NCBI GenBank assembly: GCA_027492205.1
Contig: JAOZFN010000007.1
Location: forward strand, 214,045 to 278,044
Direction: 5' to 3'
DNA from: Thermoproteota archaeon
GTDB lineage: Archaea; Korarchaeota; Korarchaeia; Korarchaeales; Korarchaeaceae
Length of the DNA: 64,000 nt
Both the position numbers and the translations under genes were made by a program. The stretch's first letter is position 1; each line of letters starts with the position of its first letter. The notes below the pieces were generated by a model that saw only the letters and a list, made by a program, of their open reading frames with translations, was not told where the DNA came from and searched no databases. This document shows, piece after piece, positions 26,263 to 35,000 of the stretch.

Positions 26263-27273
26263 TCAGGGGGCGGGCCTCAAGACGTACACGTTGTCCCTGT
26301 CCCTGAGCACGACGGCCCTGACCTCCGATCCCGTAGGATAGGCCTCCGCGTTGACCAGAGTCACCGCCCTCCCCCTCGCGACTCCGAGGGCCTCCCCCCT
26401 CCTCCAGCCGGGCCCGACGACCCTCACGGTCACCTTCTCGCCGACCCTCATGGTCTTCGGCAGGCTCCTGGAGGGCCTGATGTTGAAGTCCTCACGCGTC
26501 AGCACCAGCCTCACACCGTACTCCTCCTCCCACCTCCTCAGGGCGGCGTAGAACCTTGACCAGGGCATGGGCCTTACGCCCCTCGGCCGCCTGCCGTGCC
26601 TGTGGGCCTCGTACTTCTGTATCCCCAGCGGGGGCCACCTCTTCCCGGCACCGATGTCCAGGGCGAACTCTATGATCTCTGGAATGTCCTCGTCGTTGAG
26701 ACCGGGCACCCACACTGGAGCTATCAGCAGGTCCACCTCGCTCTCGGCGAGCCTCCTGGCGAACTCCTTCACCCTCTCCACATCGTATGCGGGGGTGCCC
26801 GAGAGAGCTCGGGCCTTCTCCGGGTTCAGGCTGTCTATGCTTAGGTTGACCCTGTCGAGGCCTGATTCCTCGAGCCTCGGAACGTCTTCCGGCCCCAGGA
26901 GGGCCCCGTGGGTCTGGACCGAGACCACCGAGACCTGGGGGTGCTCCTTGAGCCTCCGGAACAGCTCCGTGACCTTTGGGTAGACGAACGGATCGCCAAC
27001 GGTGTCCACGTGGGCCTCCAGGTCGCTAACGCCCTTGTAGACGGCCACCTCGTCAAACCACTGGAGCAGGTAATCCATGTCCACGAGATACTCCGCCAGT
27101 CTGGTCCTGCTGCGGGGCCCGGCGTCGGTGGAGCAGAAGACGCACGAGAGGACGCAGGCGCTGGAGGGCCTCACCTGAATCAGGGTCGTCCCCCTGTCTA
27201 TCAGGCCGAGGGCCACTGTCCCGATCAGGGGGACCGCCGCGTCCTGCGGAATCCTGACCAGCGCCCGGGGCAC
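26263..27273 (-). CDS. Radical SAM protein (COG2100-like) with C-terminal TRAM-like domain
   Basis: 336 residues. The [4Fe-4S]-SAM motif CVLSCVFC lies near residue 60; EAHVDTVGDPFVYPKV and RVNLSIDSLNPEKAR are barrel strands. The last ~65 residues (MRVGEKVTVRVVGPGWRRGEALGV) look like a small RNA-binding beta-barrel, suggesting an RNA substrate. GTG 27273 is preferred because the TATA element at 27295-27304 predicts transcription starting there; the open frame continues upstream to 27378 without conserved sequence. Confidence 0.82.
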   Translation of the reverse strand: MPRALVRIPQDAAVPLIGTVALGLIDRGTTLIQVRPSSACVLSCVFCSTDAGPRSRTRLAEYLVDMDYLLQWFDEVAVYKGVSDLEAHVDTVGDPFVYPKVTELFRRLKEHPQVSVVSVQTHGALLGPEDVPRLEESGLDRVNLSIDSLNPEKARALSGTPAYDVERVKEFARRLAESEVDLLIAPVWVPGLNDEDIPEIIEFALDIGAGKRWPPLGIQKYEAHRHGRRPRGVRPMPWSRFYAALRRWEEEYGVRLVLTREDFNIRPSRSLPKTMRVGEKVTVRVVGPGWRRGEALGVARGRAVTLVNAEAYPTGSEVRAVVLRDRDNVYVLRPAP

Positions 27274-27294
27274 CTGGTCGGAGGGCGGCGAGGA

Positions 27295-27304
27295 GAATAT
27301 ATCG
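27295..27304. promoter_or_regulatory. Shared TATA element for two divergent leaderless genes
   Basis: GAATATATCG lies about 25 bases from GTG 27273 on the minus strand and about 27 bases from ATG 27327 on the plus strand. It is the only AT-rich stretch in the 53-base gap, so it may direct transcription both ways, each mRNA starting at or near its start codon. Confidence 0.5.
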
Positions 27305-27326
27305 GCTCTCCGGCGCGGCACACCCG

Positions 27327-27995
27327 ATGGTCGGCACCCTCCGGATACTGGCGGCGGTGGACATACACGGGAGGCCACAGGCGATACTCTCGGCCCTGGC
27401 CGAGGAGAGCCCCGACCTCGTCCTGCTGTCCGGCGACCTGACGAATGCCGGGGACCTTCAGGACATCGAGGAGGTCCTCGAGTACTTCGAGGGGTTCCCC
27501 ACCCTGTTCGTGCCGGGAAACATGGATCCCCCCGAGCTCCTCAGCGTGGAGAGAATTGGCTCGGCGGAGAACGTCCATGGAAAGGCCGTGAGCGTTCACG
27601 GGATCTCGATCGGGGGCGTCGGTGGGGCGAACCCAGGACCCTTCTCCACGCCGATAGAGCTGGGCGAGGATCAGATCTGGGGCCTGCTCCGGGGCCTGGG
27701 GAGGGTAGACATCCTGCTGTCCCACGCGCCGCCCCACGGCACGACCCTCGACATCCCACGCGCCGGCGGCCACGCGGGGTCCAAGTCAGTCCGAAGGTAC
27801 ATAGAGGAGTTCCAGCCCCTCCTGTGCGTCTGCGGGCACATACACGAGTCTGCGGGCATGGAGAGGCTGGGGAGGACGCTTGCGGTGAACCCCGGACCGG
27901 CGAGTAGGGGGATGTACTGCTCGGTCAGGCTGAGGGAGGGCGAGATCGCAGAGGTCAAGGTGTCGAGGGCCGGGAGACCCGGGTTCACCTTCTGA
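27327..27995 (+). CDS. Metallophosphoesterase (COG2129-like)
   Basis: 222-residue calcineurin-like phosphoesterase. The metal-site motifs appear in order: AAVDIHG, LLSGDLTNAG, VPGNMD, LSHAPPHG and CGHIHES, with the first motif having V-D-I-H. Unlike the gene at the left window edge it is complete. ATG 27327 is probably leaderless. It is followed by the HAD gene after 15 bases on the same strand. Substrate unknown. Confidence 0.88.
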   Translation: MVGTLRILAAVDIHGRPQAILSALAEESPDLVLLSGDLTNAGDLQDIEEVLEYFEGFPTLFVPGNMDPPELLSVERIGSAENVHGKAVSVHGISIGGVGGANPGPFSTPIELGEDQIWGLLRGLGRVDILLSHAPPHGTTLDIPRAGGHAGSKSVRRYIEEFQPLLCVCGHIHESAGMERLGRTLAVNPGPASRGMYCSVRLREGEIAEVKVSRAGRPGFTF

Positions 27996-28010
27996 GCGGG
28001 TGATTAGGGA

Positions 28011-28715
28011 ATGAGTCGCGCCGTCCTTGTGGACATGTGGGGGACCATAATCGAGCCCGCGAGGCCCCGCAGAGACTTCAGGGTGGCTCGCGTCAGGGGC
28101 CTCCTGCTGGCCTCGGGCGTGGAGCCCACGTCTGAGGTCCTGGAGAGGGCGGTCGCCGAGTACGAGCGGCACTGGGACGCGCTTTGGGTAGAGCGAACAA
28201 CGAGGCTGGTGGAGATCCCGGCCGAGGAGGACATCCGCGCATTCCTCAGGACCGTCGGGGTCGACTCCGAGGTCACCGAGGCCCACCTGAGGGCCTACTC
28301 GGCGCCGTACCTGGAGTTCACGAGAATCAGGAGGGGAGTCGAGCGGGCCCTCAGGGAGCTGAGCGGGAGGTACGGGCTGGCCGTGGTCTCGAACGTGACC
28401 TACGGGCCGATGGTGGTCGAGAAGCTCGGGATGCACGGGCTCCTAGACTACTTCGACGAGGTGGTTACCTCCTACGACGTGGGCCTCAGGAAGCCGCACC
28501 CTGAGATATTCGGCCGCGCCTTGGAGTCCCTAGGCGCAGAGCCCTCGGAGGCCGTCATGGTCGGAGACGAGCTGGTCGACGACGTGATCGGGGCCAGGTC
28601 CGCGGGGGTGAGGGCCATACTGCTTGGGCCCCCAGGCTCGGATCACGGGGCCGCCGACGCGGTGATCCGAGAGTTCGGGGAGGTTCCCAGAGCCGTCCAG
28701 TCGGTGCTAGGCTAG
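28011..28715 (+). CDS. HAD-superfamily hydrolase with altered first motif
   Basis: 234 residues with a C1-type helical cap. Motif I reads VDMWGTI: the nucleophile Asp is present but the second Asp of DxD is Trp. Motif II is VVSNVTYG, the motif III Lys is in LRKPHPEIFGRAL and motif IV is VMVGDELVDDV. The missing acid/base Asp suggests altered or lost phosphatase activity. Probably co-transcribed with the phosphoesterase upstream. Confidence 0.82.
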   Translation: MSRAVLVDMWGTIIEPARPRRDFRVARVRGLLLASGVEPTSEVLERAVAEYERHWDALWVERTTRLVEIPAEEDIRAFLRTVGVDSEVTEAHLRAYSAPYLEFTRIRRGVERALRELSGRYGLAVVSNVTYGPMVVEKLGMHGLLDYFDEVVTSYDVGLRKPHPEIFGRALESLGAEPSEAVMVGDELVDDVIGARSAGVRAILLGPPGSDHGAADAVIREFGEVPRAVQSVLG

Positions 28716-28742
28716 CCGCGCGTGGCTCGAGGGCCGCGAGGG

Positions 28743-29645
28743 TCACAGGAAGGCGGCCAGGATCGACAGAGTGAGGGCGGACCCGAGGGTCGACAGGACT
28801 ATGGCCGACGCGACCGCCTCCACGTCCAGCCCGAACTTGTCGGCCACCACGAAGTTGGTGACGGCCAGCGGGGCGGCCGACAGGAGCAGGGTGCATCCCA
28901 GCTGAACTCCGCCCAAACCGAGGGCCCTCGCAGTCGCGTATGCGATGGCGGGAAGCGCGAGGAGTTTGTAGGCCGAGACTACCACCGGTCTGGAGAGTTC
29001 CTCTCCGATGCCCCGCGCCTGGAGGAAGGCCCCCAGGGCGAACAGGGCGGTGGGCGAGGCCGATCGACCCAGCGCCTGCAGGGGGTAGAGGACCAGCTCC
29101 GGCAAGCGCACGTTGAGCGTCGAGAGCGCGAGCCCCACGGCGGCCGCCCAGAACAGCGGAACTCTGGCCACCCTCGCCGCGGCGTCCCGCGCGTTCGCCT
29201 CCCCCGACGATGCTACCTGGGCCAGCGAGAGGCCCACCGAGAGCATGACGGCCAGGTGTGTGGAGGCTATCCCGGCGGCCAGGAACAGGCCCTCCTCTCC
29301 GAAGGCCCTCTCGGCCAGCGGGAATCCCATGTACACGACGTTTCCGAAGCTTCCAGAGAAGACCAGCGTGGCGGCCAGGGAGCCGTCTAGCCTGAGGGCC
29401 TTCGCGGCCAGTAGGGCCAGGATCATCGAGACCACAAGGTAGACCGCGTTCACGGCTATCATAGCCCCCAGACCTGAGAGGGGTCTAGTCGCCAGGCTAG
29501 CGAGCATGAGGGCCGGAAACGCCACGTAGTAGGCGTAGTCGTTCAGGGCAGAGACCCACGCGTCTCCGGCGAGTCCGATCCTTGAGAGTACCCAGCCGAC
29601 GGCTATGAGGGAGAACACCGGCACTACCAGCTCAATTGGGCTCAT
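28743..29645 (-). CDS. Auxin efflux carrier (AEC) family permease
   Basis: 300-residue integral membrane protein with about ten hydrophobic segments in the two-repeat AEC pattern; FSGSFGNVVYMGFPLAERAFG in the middle and SAAPLAVTNFVVADKFG near the end are typical. Substrate is probably an organic anion but cannot be told. ATG 29645; TATA-like AAAATAAAACTG at 29675-29686 on this strand. It is convergent with the HAD gene. Confidence 0.85.
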   Translation of the reverse strand: MSPIELVVPVFSLIAVGWVLSRIGLAGDAWVSALNDYAYYVAFPALMLASLATRPLSGLGAMIAVNAVYLVVSMILALLAAKALRLDGSLAATLVFSGSFGNVVYMGFPLAERAFGEEGLFLAAGIASTHLAVMLSVGLSLAQVASSGEANARDAAARVARVPLFWAAAVGLALSTLNVRLPELVLYPLQALGRSASPTALFALGAFLQARGIGEELSRPVVVSAYKLLALPAIAYATARALGLGGVQLGCTLLLSAAPLAVTNFVVADKFGLDVEAVASAIVLSTLGSALTLSILAAFL

Positions 29646-29674
29646 GGGAGGGCTCCGGATCCGCTAGCCCGGCA

Positions 29675-29686
29675 CAGTTTTATTTT
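29675..29686 (-). promoter_or_regulatory. TATA box of the AEC gene
   Basis: AAAATAAAACTG on the minus strand, about 35 bases before ATG 29645. Confidence 0.45.
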
Positions 29687-29717
29687 GAGGGGACTCGGGT
29701 GGGAATTTAGAGACGGC

Positions 29718-29735
29718 CAGACTGGGGCCAGTCTG
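29718..29735. repeat. Perfect 7-bp hairpin/palindrome between the AEC and vapB genes
   Basis: CAGACTG (29718-29724) and CAGTCTG (29729-29735) are separated by four bases in the 171-base divergent gap. It could be an operator or a hairpin in an unmapped transcript. Confidence 0.35.
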
Positions 29736-29785
29736 AGCATCCGCCGGCTCGGGGGCCTGGGTAACACCGTTAATCCGCCGCGCCT

Positions 29786-29795
29786 CTTTTATATT
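29786..29795 (+). promoter_or_regulatory. TATA box of the first vapBC pair
   Basis: CTTTTATATT lies 22-31 bases before ATG 29817, consistent with a leaderless toxin-antitoxin transcript. Confidence 0.55.
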
Positions 29796-29816
29796 AACAA
29801 ACTGAATAATTGCTCA

Positions 29817-30125
29817 ATGTCAACCATAACGGTGCCGGACGAGCTGAGGAGGCGCGTCAAGAGGCTCGCCTCCCTTCTGGACGTACCGCAGCACAAAGTC
29901 TTGGAGATGCTCCTAGACCTCTTTGAGCGGGACCTGATTGAAGAGCACGCCCCCGAGGTGAGCCCTGAGATCAGAGGGGAGCTGGAGAGGGCCAGGAACC
30001 TTGTAGAGTCTGAAGACCCAGCCTGGGCGGAGAGGTCGCGTAGGCTTGAGCAGGCCGCGGCCAGCGGGCTGACCCCGGCCCTCTTCAGGGGGAGGTGGGG
30101 GGTTGAGCTCGAGAGTAATGCTTGA
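29817..30125 (+). CDS. VapB-like antitoxin (ribbon-helix-helix type)
   Basis: 102 residues. The first ~45 (TITVPDELRRRVKRLASLL, then a helix) look like a ribbon-helix-helix DNA-binding domain; the rest is a charged toxin-neutralising tail ending in LTPALFRGRWGVELESNA. It overlaps the PIN toxin gene by 23 bases, the usual antitoxin-first arrangement. ATG 29817 is set by the TATA box; the frame is open further upstream without conserved sequence. Confidence 0.75.
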   Translation: MSTITVPDELRRRVKRLASLLDVPQHKVLEMLLDLFERDLIEEHAPEVSPEIRGELERARNLVESEDPAWAERSRRLEQAAASGLTPALFRGRWGVELESNA

Positions 30126-30516
30126 CAGCACCGCCTTCAGGGAGAGGTCCTTCCTAGCGTGGCTCAGGTTGAACTCTGAGCGAATCAGCGTCTACGTCAG
30201 CCCCCTGGTCTACGCTGAGACGGCCCTCTGGTACATCTACTCGGGGCTGAGCGCCGAGGATCTGGAGGAGGACCTCAAGGCGCTGAGGGCCGAGGTCCCG
30301 TCGATATCGAGGGAGGCGGCCAGGATGGCGGCGGAGGCGGCCTACGACAACAGGAGGAGGCTGCCCTTCAGGCACCACGCCAGGGACTACATCGTCGGGG
30401 CGCAGGCCGTCCTCCTCAAGGCTGACATAATCACGCACAACAGGGGGCACTTTGGTTGGGTAAAGGGAGTTAGAGTGTTGACACCCTGGGAGTTTGTAGA
30501 CATTTTCGTGAGCTGA
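30103..30516 (+). CDS. VapC-like PIN-domain ribonuclease toxin
   Basis: 137 residues. Candidate acidic metal ligands are the Asp in VMLDSTAF, the Glu in YAETALWY and the Asp in HHARDYIVGAQAV, followed by the typical ITHNRGHF and RVLTPWEFVDIF end. Probable RNA substrate. TTG 30103 gives MSSRVMLDS; ATG 30118 would cut off the first strand. It is intact, unlike the second VapC in this window. Confidence 0.8.
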   Translation: MSSRVMLDSTAFRERSFLAWLRLNSERISVYVSPLVYAETALWYIYSGLSAEDLEEDLKALRAEVPSISREAARMAAEAAYDNRRRLPFRHHARDYIVGAQAVLLKADIITHNRGHFGWVKGVRVLTPWEFVDIFVS

Positions 30517-30974
30517 GAGCCGCTGTTTGAAGTGACGCGCGTCGTGGGAGGTTCTGTCAGGTCAGGAGGGCGGTGTTCCAGTTCACAGAGGAGATCGTGA
30601 ACAGGAGTCCAGAGCCCTACGCTGGCGGCCCCTGAGCGTTCGCACCTCAGGACCAAATACGGGCGTTTTGGGAGGAGTCAGGGACCCTTCCCACATGACG
30701 GTCTGAGGCCACTCTCTGGTTAAGCTACCCTTGGAATCAAGTGTAGATTTGCGAGAGAGCGGTGTTGATCCAGCTCCCGGCCGCTCGAGCGCAAGAAGGA
30801 TGCCTCTTGCACTTTGAGAGGTTGGTAATGTGAATCGTGCGCGTCAGCTCAACCGGGCTCATGGGGGGCTCCGGGTCCACCGGCTCGACTCATCCTCATG
30901 CAGGATGGTCTCCGATGATAGCCTCGAGCAGGCCGAGTTGAGTTGAGCGAGTGTTGGATTTCCAGACCCGAAGC
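30517..30974. other. 458-base gap with a remnant of the AEC gene start
   Basis: No intact gene seen. Bases 30845-30882 repeat, with few changes, the start of the AEC gene and its upstream sequence (29628-29665): CAGCTCAA-NN-GGGCTCATGGG and GGGCTCCGG-N-TCC are shared. The rest looks like decayed sequence without clear promoters. Confidence 0.4.
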
Positions 30975-31751
30975 TCACACCCTTCTGAGAACTGCGATCA
31001 CTCTTCCCCTCTCCGGTGGCGAGTTCACCTCGTCCTCGGGATCAAAGGACAGGTACCACGCGACCGGTTCCAGCCCAAACCTCCCTGGCAACTCTGACAG
31101 ATCGGCTGGGGACATCCTCCGAGACGGCGACTCGTCGAGGAGTTCGAACGACTTCCCTCGCTCTCTGACGACCAGCCTAAGCCTGTCCAGCACGCGCCCT
31201 CTTGGGAGCAGGTTCACGACCTCCCACTCTGCCCTCACAGTGATCCCGTCTCTCTCCTCTTCCCACTCCTCCCGGTCTCCGGGCGACGGGTTCAGGGCCG
31301 CGTCTATCACGTAGACTCCCCCTGCTCTCAGCGCCTTGGAAACGCAAGAGTAGTGCAACTCTAGCTTCTCGTCTGTGAGCAATGCGGATACCGTGTTGAT
31401 GGCCGAGTATGCCGCGTCGAATCCTGATATGTGGAAGTCGGTCATATCTGCTCTGAGAACCACAACTGGTACCCCAAGGCGCCGGGCCTTCCTCGCGCAG
31501 AATTTCGCCATCTCGGGGCTTATATCGAGTCCAACGCAGTAGAAACCCCTCTTGGCCAGCTCGATTAATATCCTCCCAGTGCCGCATCCCAGCTCCAACA
31601 CTCTCCGCACGCTTCCTGCGTGTCTCTTGAATACCTCACAGTAAAAGTCGGCTTCTCGAGTCGGATCACACCCGAAGGCTATGTCATAGTAGAGCGGGTG
31701 ACTGTACACTCCACTCAAGCTCTGCGGTAGTTCTTTAGATACTCGCGCCAC
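30975..31751 (-). CDS. SAM-dependent methyltransferase, copy 1
   Basis: 258-residue class I methyltransferase. SAM-binding motif I is VLELGCGTGR, then GLDISPEMAKF, RADMTDF and the post-motif VSALLTDEKL. The C-terminal RFGLEPVAWYLSFDPEDEV is shared with copy 2 at 35716-36468; the two proteins are about two-thirds identical by eye over their whole length. Its GTG start overlaps the preceding membrane protein gene by 17 bases, so it is the last gene of the ABC-transporter operon. Substrate unknown. Confidence 0.85.
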   Translation of the reverse strand: MARVSKELPQSLSGVYSHPLYYDIAFGCDPTREADFYCEVFKRHAGSVRRVLELGCGTGRILIELAKRGFYCVGLDISPEMAKFCARKARRLGVPVVVLRADMTDFHISGFDAAYSAINTVSALLTDEKLELHYSCVSKALRAGGVYVIDAALNPSPGDREEWEEERDGITVRAEWEVVNLLPRGRVLDRLRLVVRERGKSFELLDESPSRRMSPADLSELPGRFGLEPVAWYLSFDPEDEVNSPPERGRVIAVLRRV

Positions 31752-32238
31752 CCCCGTGGTACCTCGAACGTCGATCTGACCAAAGTCTAAAGAGAACTAG
31801 GAGAAGAGCTGACATAGCCAAGGATACGACTGGCCTCTCTAGGGAGGAATGTGGGAGACCCGGCTGAACCTCAACTTCTAGGGAGTACGCCTCGTCGCGA
31901 TCAGAGGAACTTTTCAGGGCAATGACGTAGCCTCCTCTCCTTTCAGGGGAAAAACTCAAGATAGTCGGGCCAGCCACAGAGCATGATTTAAGTTCATTAC
32001 CATTTAAATCGAGGACTGCGAGTGTTCCCGTCAGCGTGGACTCTGCAAATAGTCTGATTCGCACCTGCCTCTCGACGGGGAGGTATATCAGCGAGTACTC
32101 CACGCCGTTAGGCCACACCCTAAAGCTTCCCCGCTCCATCGGGTAAAAAGGCTGAATTGACGACGCCAAGAGCGCTATAAGCCACGCCGCAGACGCTACC
32201 GCCCAAATCGTGATAGCTCTACGCGCGAGAGGCTCCAC
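31735..32238 (-). CDS. Membrane-anchored protein with external beta-rich domain
   Basis: 167 residues, no family recognised. A membrane segment at residues 9-28 (TIWAVASAAWLIALLASSI) is followed by a ~100-residue domain (RVWPNGVEYSLIYLPVERQV; GNELKSCSVAGPTILSFSP) with beta-strand character and a second membrane segment near residues 137-153. It sits two bases after the ABC permease gene and overlaps the methyltransferase gene, so it is part of the transporter module. GTG start. Confidence 0.6.
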   Translation of the reverse strand: MEPLARRAITIWAVASAAWLIALLASSIQPFYPMERGSFRVWPNGVEYSLIYLPVERQVRIRLFAESTLTGTLAVLDLNGNELKSCSVAGPTILSFSPERRGGYVIALKSSSDRDEAYSLEVEVQPGLPHSSLERPVVSLAMSALLLVLFRLWSDRRSRYHGGGASI

Positions 32239-32239
32239 A

Positions 32240-33052
32240 CTAGGTCACCTCGAGCACTCTGGAGAAGTAGCTGTAGGCTGCAACAATCATAGGGCTCGCT
32301 AGGGCCATAGAGAGCGCTAAGGACCGATAGGTCATCTGCTCAAATAGGAGAGCTGCTGGAGAATCTGGCTTGACTGTCATAGCCGCGGCAGCTAACGCGG
32401 CTCCGGATCCCAGCAGGGAGGTGGTAGGATTTGATGCGGCTAACAGGAGAGAGATAGTCCGAATCGCGTGATCTAGGAGCATTGTTGAGACTATTGTCAC
32501 GATGGAGTTCCTTGAGACCACAGCCACTAGGGTCGCTATGGCCGTGGGAACTGCTAAGGAGGCCAAAAACCCGGCGACGAGCAGGGGAAAGTTCCTCAGG
32601 ATAAAGGCGGTGGAGGAAGGCGCGTAAGATGGGCAGGACGCCAGCAGCGAGAAGAGCACTGAGATCAAGTGAGCCAGCACCAAAAGTGCTGACATGGCTA
32701 AGAACTTCACCCCAAATAGACATCCCCTGCTCAAGGGCAGGGAGAGCGAGTATCTGAGGTACCCTCCCTCACACTCTCGGGCGAAGACTATGGCGGCAGC
32801 GGATGAAACTAGCGTTGCATTGAGGATTCCCCAGGTCAGCGATCCGTAGAGGGCGGCACACGCGCAAGCCCGGACTAGCGATGACTCGAAGATCTCCCTC
32901 AGGAAGACCTGTGAAGATAGTCCAATGCGTATCCCTCCTGTCATGGCATGCCAACAAGATGCAAGAGTTAGTATCGCGACGTAAGCCTCAAGTATCGGAA
33001 ACCTGAGGAGACCTCTCAATTCCCACATCAGCTGACTGAGAGAGCCCTTCAT
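32240..33052 (-). CDS. ABC-2-type transporter permease
   Basis: 270 residues with six predicted membrane segments, the ABC-2 exporter layout (AAIVFARECEGGYLRYSLSLPLSRG is the usual loop after TM2). It overlaps the ATPase gene by four bases (ATGA) and is certainly translated with it. Likely exports or inserts a peptide or other small product; the neighbouring small secreted protein is a candidate. Confidence 0.8.
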   Translation of the reverse strand: MKGSLSQLMWELRGLLRFPILEAYVAILTLASCWHAMTGGIRIGLSSQVFLREIFESSLVRACACAALYGSLTWGILNATLVSSAAAIVFARECEGGYLRYSLSLPLSRGCLFGVKFLAMSALLVLAHLISVLFSLLASCPSYAPSSTAFILRNFPLLVAGFLASLAVPTAIATLVAVVSRNSIVTIVSTMLLDHAIRTISLLLAASNPTTSLLGSGAALAAAAMTVKPDSPAALLFEQMTYRSLALSMALASPMIVAAYSYFSRVLEVT

Positions 33053-33966
33053 GATTTATCCCCCTTCACTACTACTTCAAAAAGCTCATCCAGCGACAAT
33101 TCTCTCAGCTCAACCCCCGCTGGGACTTCTCCTCTCTCGGCCCGTGCGCATAGCCAAGACAGAAGTTCCACAATCTCGCTTGAGATCACTCCGTACCTCC
33201 CGGGCCTCGAGACTGCAAGCCTAGCTGAGAAACCAACTTCAAGCTCCTGGCGGGCAGATTCGCTTACCAAAAGCACCCACCTGCCCAAGCTCTCCTTCAA
33301 CTCGTCGAACCTACCGCTGAGTATTAGTCGCCCCTCTCTAAGGAAGAGGATTTCTGTAATAATGGGCTCTAACCCGCTCAGTGCGTGAGTCGATATTATG
33401 AAGTTAACCCCCGAACTCCTGTGAAGCCTGGAAATCAGTCTCAAGACACGTGAGCGACCAATTGGATCGAGATTAGAGGTTGGTTCATCCATCAAAACAA
33501 GTTCGGGGTCTCCGATGAGCGCGAGAGCTATCTCGAGCCTCTGCTTCATTCCGGCCGAGTACTCTCCCGTCTTCCTACCTATGTATTCTGAGCATCCGGT
33601 CAGTTCAGCGACCCTCTTGACCTCTCCTACTACGTCAGAGACTCCCTTCATCTTGGCGGCCCTCTCCAACAGCGACCTTCCAGTAGCCCAAAGCGGGAAG
33701 GAAGGATTCTCGTGAACGATTCCAACTCTCCGCATTAGCGAGACCCTCTCTCCTTCGTGCGTGGGATCTAACCCCAGTACCCTGACCTCTCCACGATTCG
33801 GCCTCAATAGGCCAGCCAGGATTCTGAGGAGCGTCGTCTTGCCTGCGCCGTTCGGCCCAATTAGGCTGTGAATCCCGCGATCGAGCGCAAAACTCACGGA
33901 CTTCAAGGCCCTTGTGCGGCCGAAGGACTTCGTCAGGTTGCTTGCAACTACTAACCTGTCAGCCAA
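33049..33966 (-). CDS. ABC transporter ATP-binding protein
   Basis: 305 residues. Walker A LIGPNGAGKTTL, Q-loop IVHENPSFP, signature YSAGMKQRLEIALAL, Walker B ELVLMDEPTSNLD and switch His in STHALSG are all present. The first ~220 residues are the nucleotide-binding domain, the last ~85 an accessory tail as in ABC-2/CcmA-like exporters. It pairs with the permease gene downstream. Confidence 0.92.
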   Translation of the reverse strand: MADRLVVASNLTKSFGRTRALKSVSFALDRGIHSLIGPNGAGKTTLLRILAGLLRPNRGEVRVLGLDPTHEGERVSLMRRVGIVHENPSFPLWATGRSLLERAAKMKGVSDVVGEVKRVAELTGCSEYIGRKTGEYSAGMKQRLEIALALIGDPELVLMDEPTSNLDPIGRSRVLRLISRLHRSSGVNFIISTHALSGLEPIITEILFLREGRLILSGRFDELKESLGRWVLLVSESARQELEVGFSARLAVSRPGRYGVISSEIVELLSWLCARAERGEVPAGVELRELSLDELFEVVVKGDKS

Positions 33967-34984
33967 TCCTCATCGACCGCCCAGCCGCTAAGAGAAGGCA
34001 TATAGCCGCGATCACCGCGATGGCAGCCAAGGCGGCCTGGCGGAGTAGCCAGGGGTCAAGGTAAGTGCTCGTTCTCTCCACCTGTGGTTGGGATACAACC
34101 TCGATCGCTCTTATCCCGAAAGTCCTTTGCTGCCCCTCTCCTCCTAGGTTAACGCACAGCAGGAGCACCACGCCAGCTTTCTGAGTTAGGAAGTCGTCCG
34201 CATAAGCGGCTGGCGCGCCCAAGAAGGCTCCTGTCTCCTCATCATACACGGCGTCTAGGGAGGATATGTATGCCCCAGCTACTGGATGCTCGAAGCCTAT
34301 CTCCGCTGTGGCTTGAATAACTCGCGACGCTGCGAGGCCAAGCACATCGATGGGCTCGGGAAGAGTCTCCCTGCTCACGTTCCACTCCAAGGTCTCATTT
34401 CCAAGCCACCTCACTATGGCGACCTCACGAATTGAACCGCTAAATGGAACTCTGGCCGGATTTATCCAAAGGAGAAACCTTCCCCACGGCTCTCCCGTAG
34501 AATCGACTAGCATATTGGTTGCAGGGTCCAGCAGCACCTCCTCTTCATGAAAGATCGAGAAGTTTCCCTCCATCCTCACGGTATTTCCGCGTGCCGAGAG
34601 GTATTTGAGGGAGCTAATCTTTACCCTCTTGACAAAAGAGAGATCCCCGCTCCTGGCCCTCTCGCTGAACTCCCTTCCCTTGTACTCCATTCTAGTTGCA
34701 TTGACGCTCAGCCAGACCCTCAGCCTCGCAAACCGACCCTCGTATCCGAGCAGCTCCCAGCCGTAAGTGCCAAGGACAGATCCACCGAAGGCCGTGCTGA
34801 CAACGCCCCCGTCATCCAACACTAGCTGGCAGAACGACCCTGCTCCCCCAAATGCTACCTTGATCTCCTGTATCGGGAGGGGCTCTTGAGCGAGCGCGTG
34901 TGAGGCTGCGAACCCACTTATGATCACCGCTAAGAGAAAAGGAAGAGGTGGGGTAAAGGGTCTCTTCTTGTTCTCAAGATCCAT
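33959..34984 (-). CDS. Exported protein with N-terminal signal and C-terminal membrane anchor
   Basis: 341 residues, no family recognised. A signal peptide (PPLPFLLAVIISGFAASHALA) ends near residue 32; the C-terminus has a membrane segment (LLRQAALAAIAVIAAICLLLAA) followed by a short basic tail. The external part is beta-rich, with several N-x-S/T sites (for example VNAT, NETL). The gene overlaps the ATPase gene by eight bases. Probably displayed on the cell surface as part of the transporter module. Confidence 0.6.
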   Translation of the reverse strand: MDLENKKRPFTPPLPFLLAVIISGFAASHALAQEPLPIQEIKVAFGGAGSFCQLVLDDGGVVSTAFGGSVLGTYGWELLGYEGRFARLRVWLSVNATRMEYKGREFSERARSGDLSFVKRVKISSLKYLSARGNTVRMEGNFSIFHEEEVLLDPATNMLVDSTGEPWGRFLLWINPARVPFSGSIREVAIVRWLGNETLEWNVSRETLPEPIDVLGLAASRVIQATAEIGFEHPVAGAYISSLDAVYDEETGAFLGAPAAYADDFLTQKAGVVLLLCVNLGGEGQQRTFGIRAIEVVSQPQVERTSTYLDPWLLRQAALAAIAVIAAICLLLAAGRSMRIG

Positions 34985-35000
34985 GTCCAGCCCCCGCGCG

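Noticed and set aside
27274-27378. N-terminal extension of the radical SAM protein
   Set aside because: It would place the promoter inside the gene and has no conserved residues.
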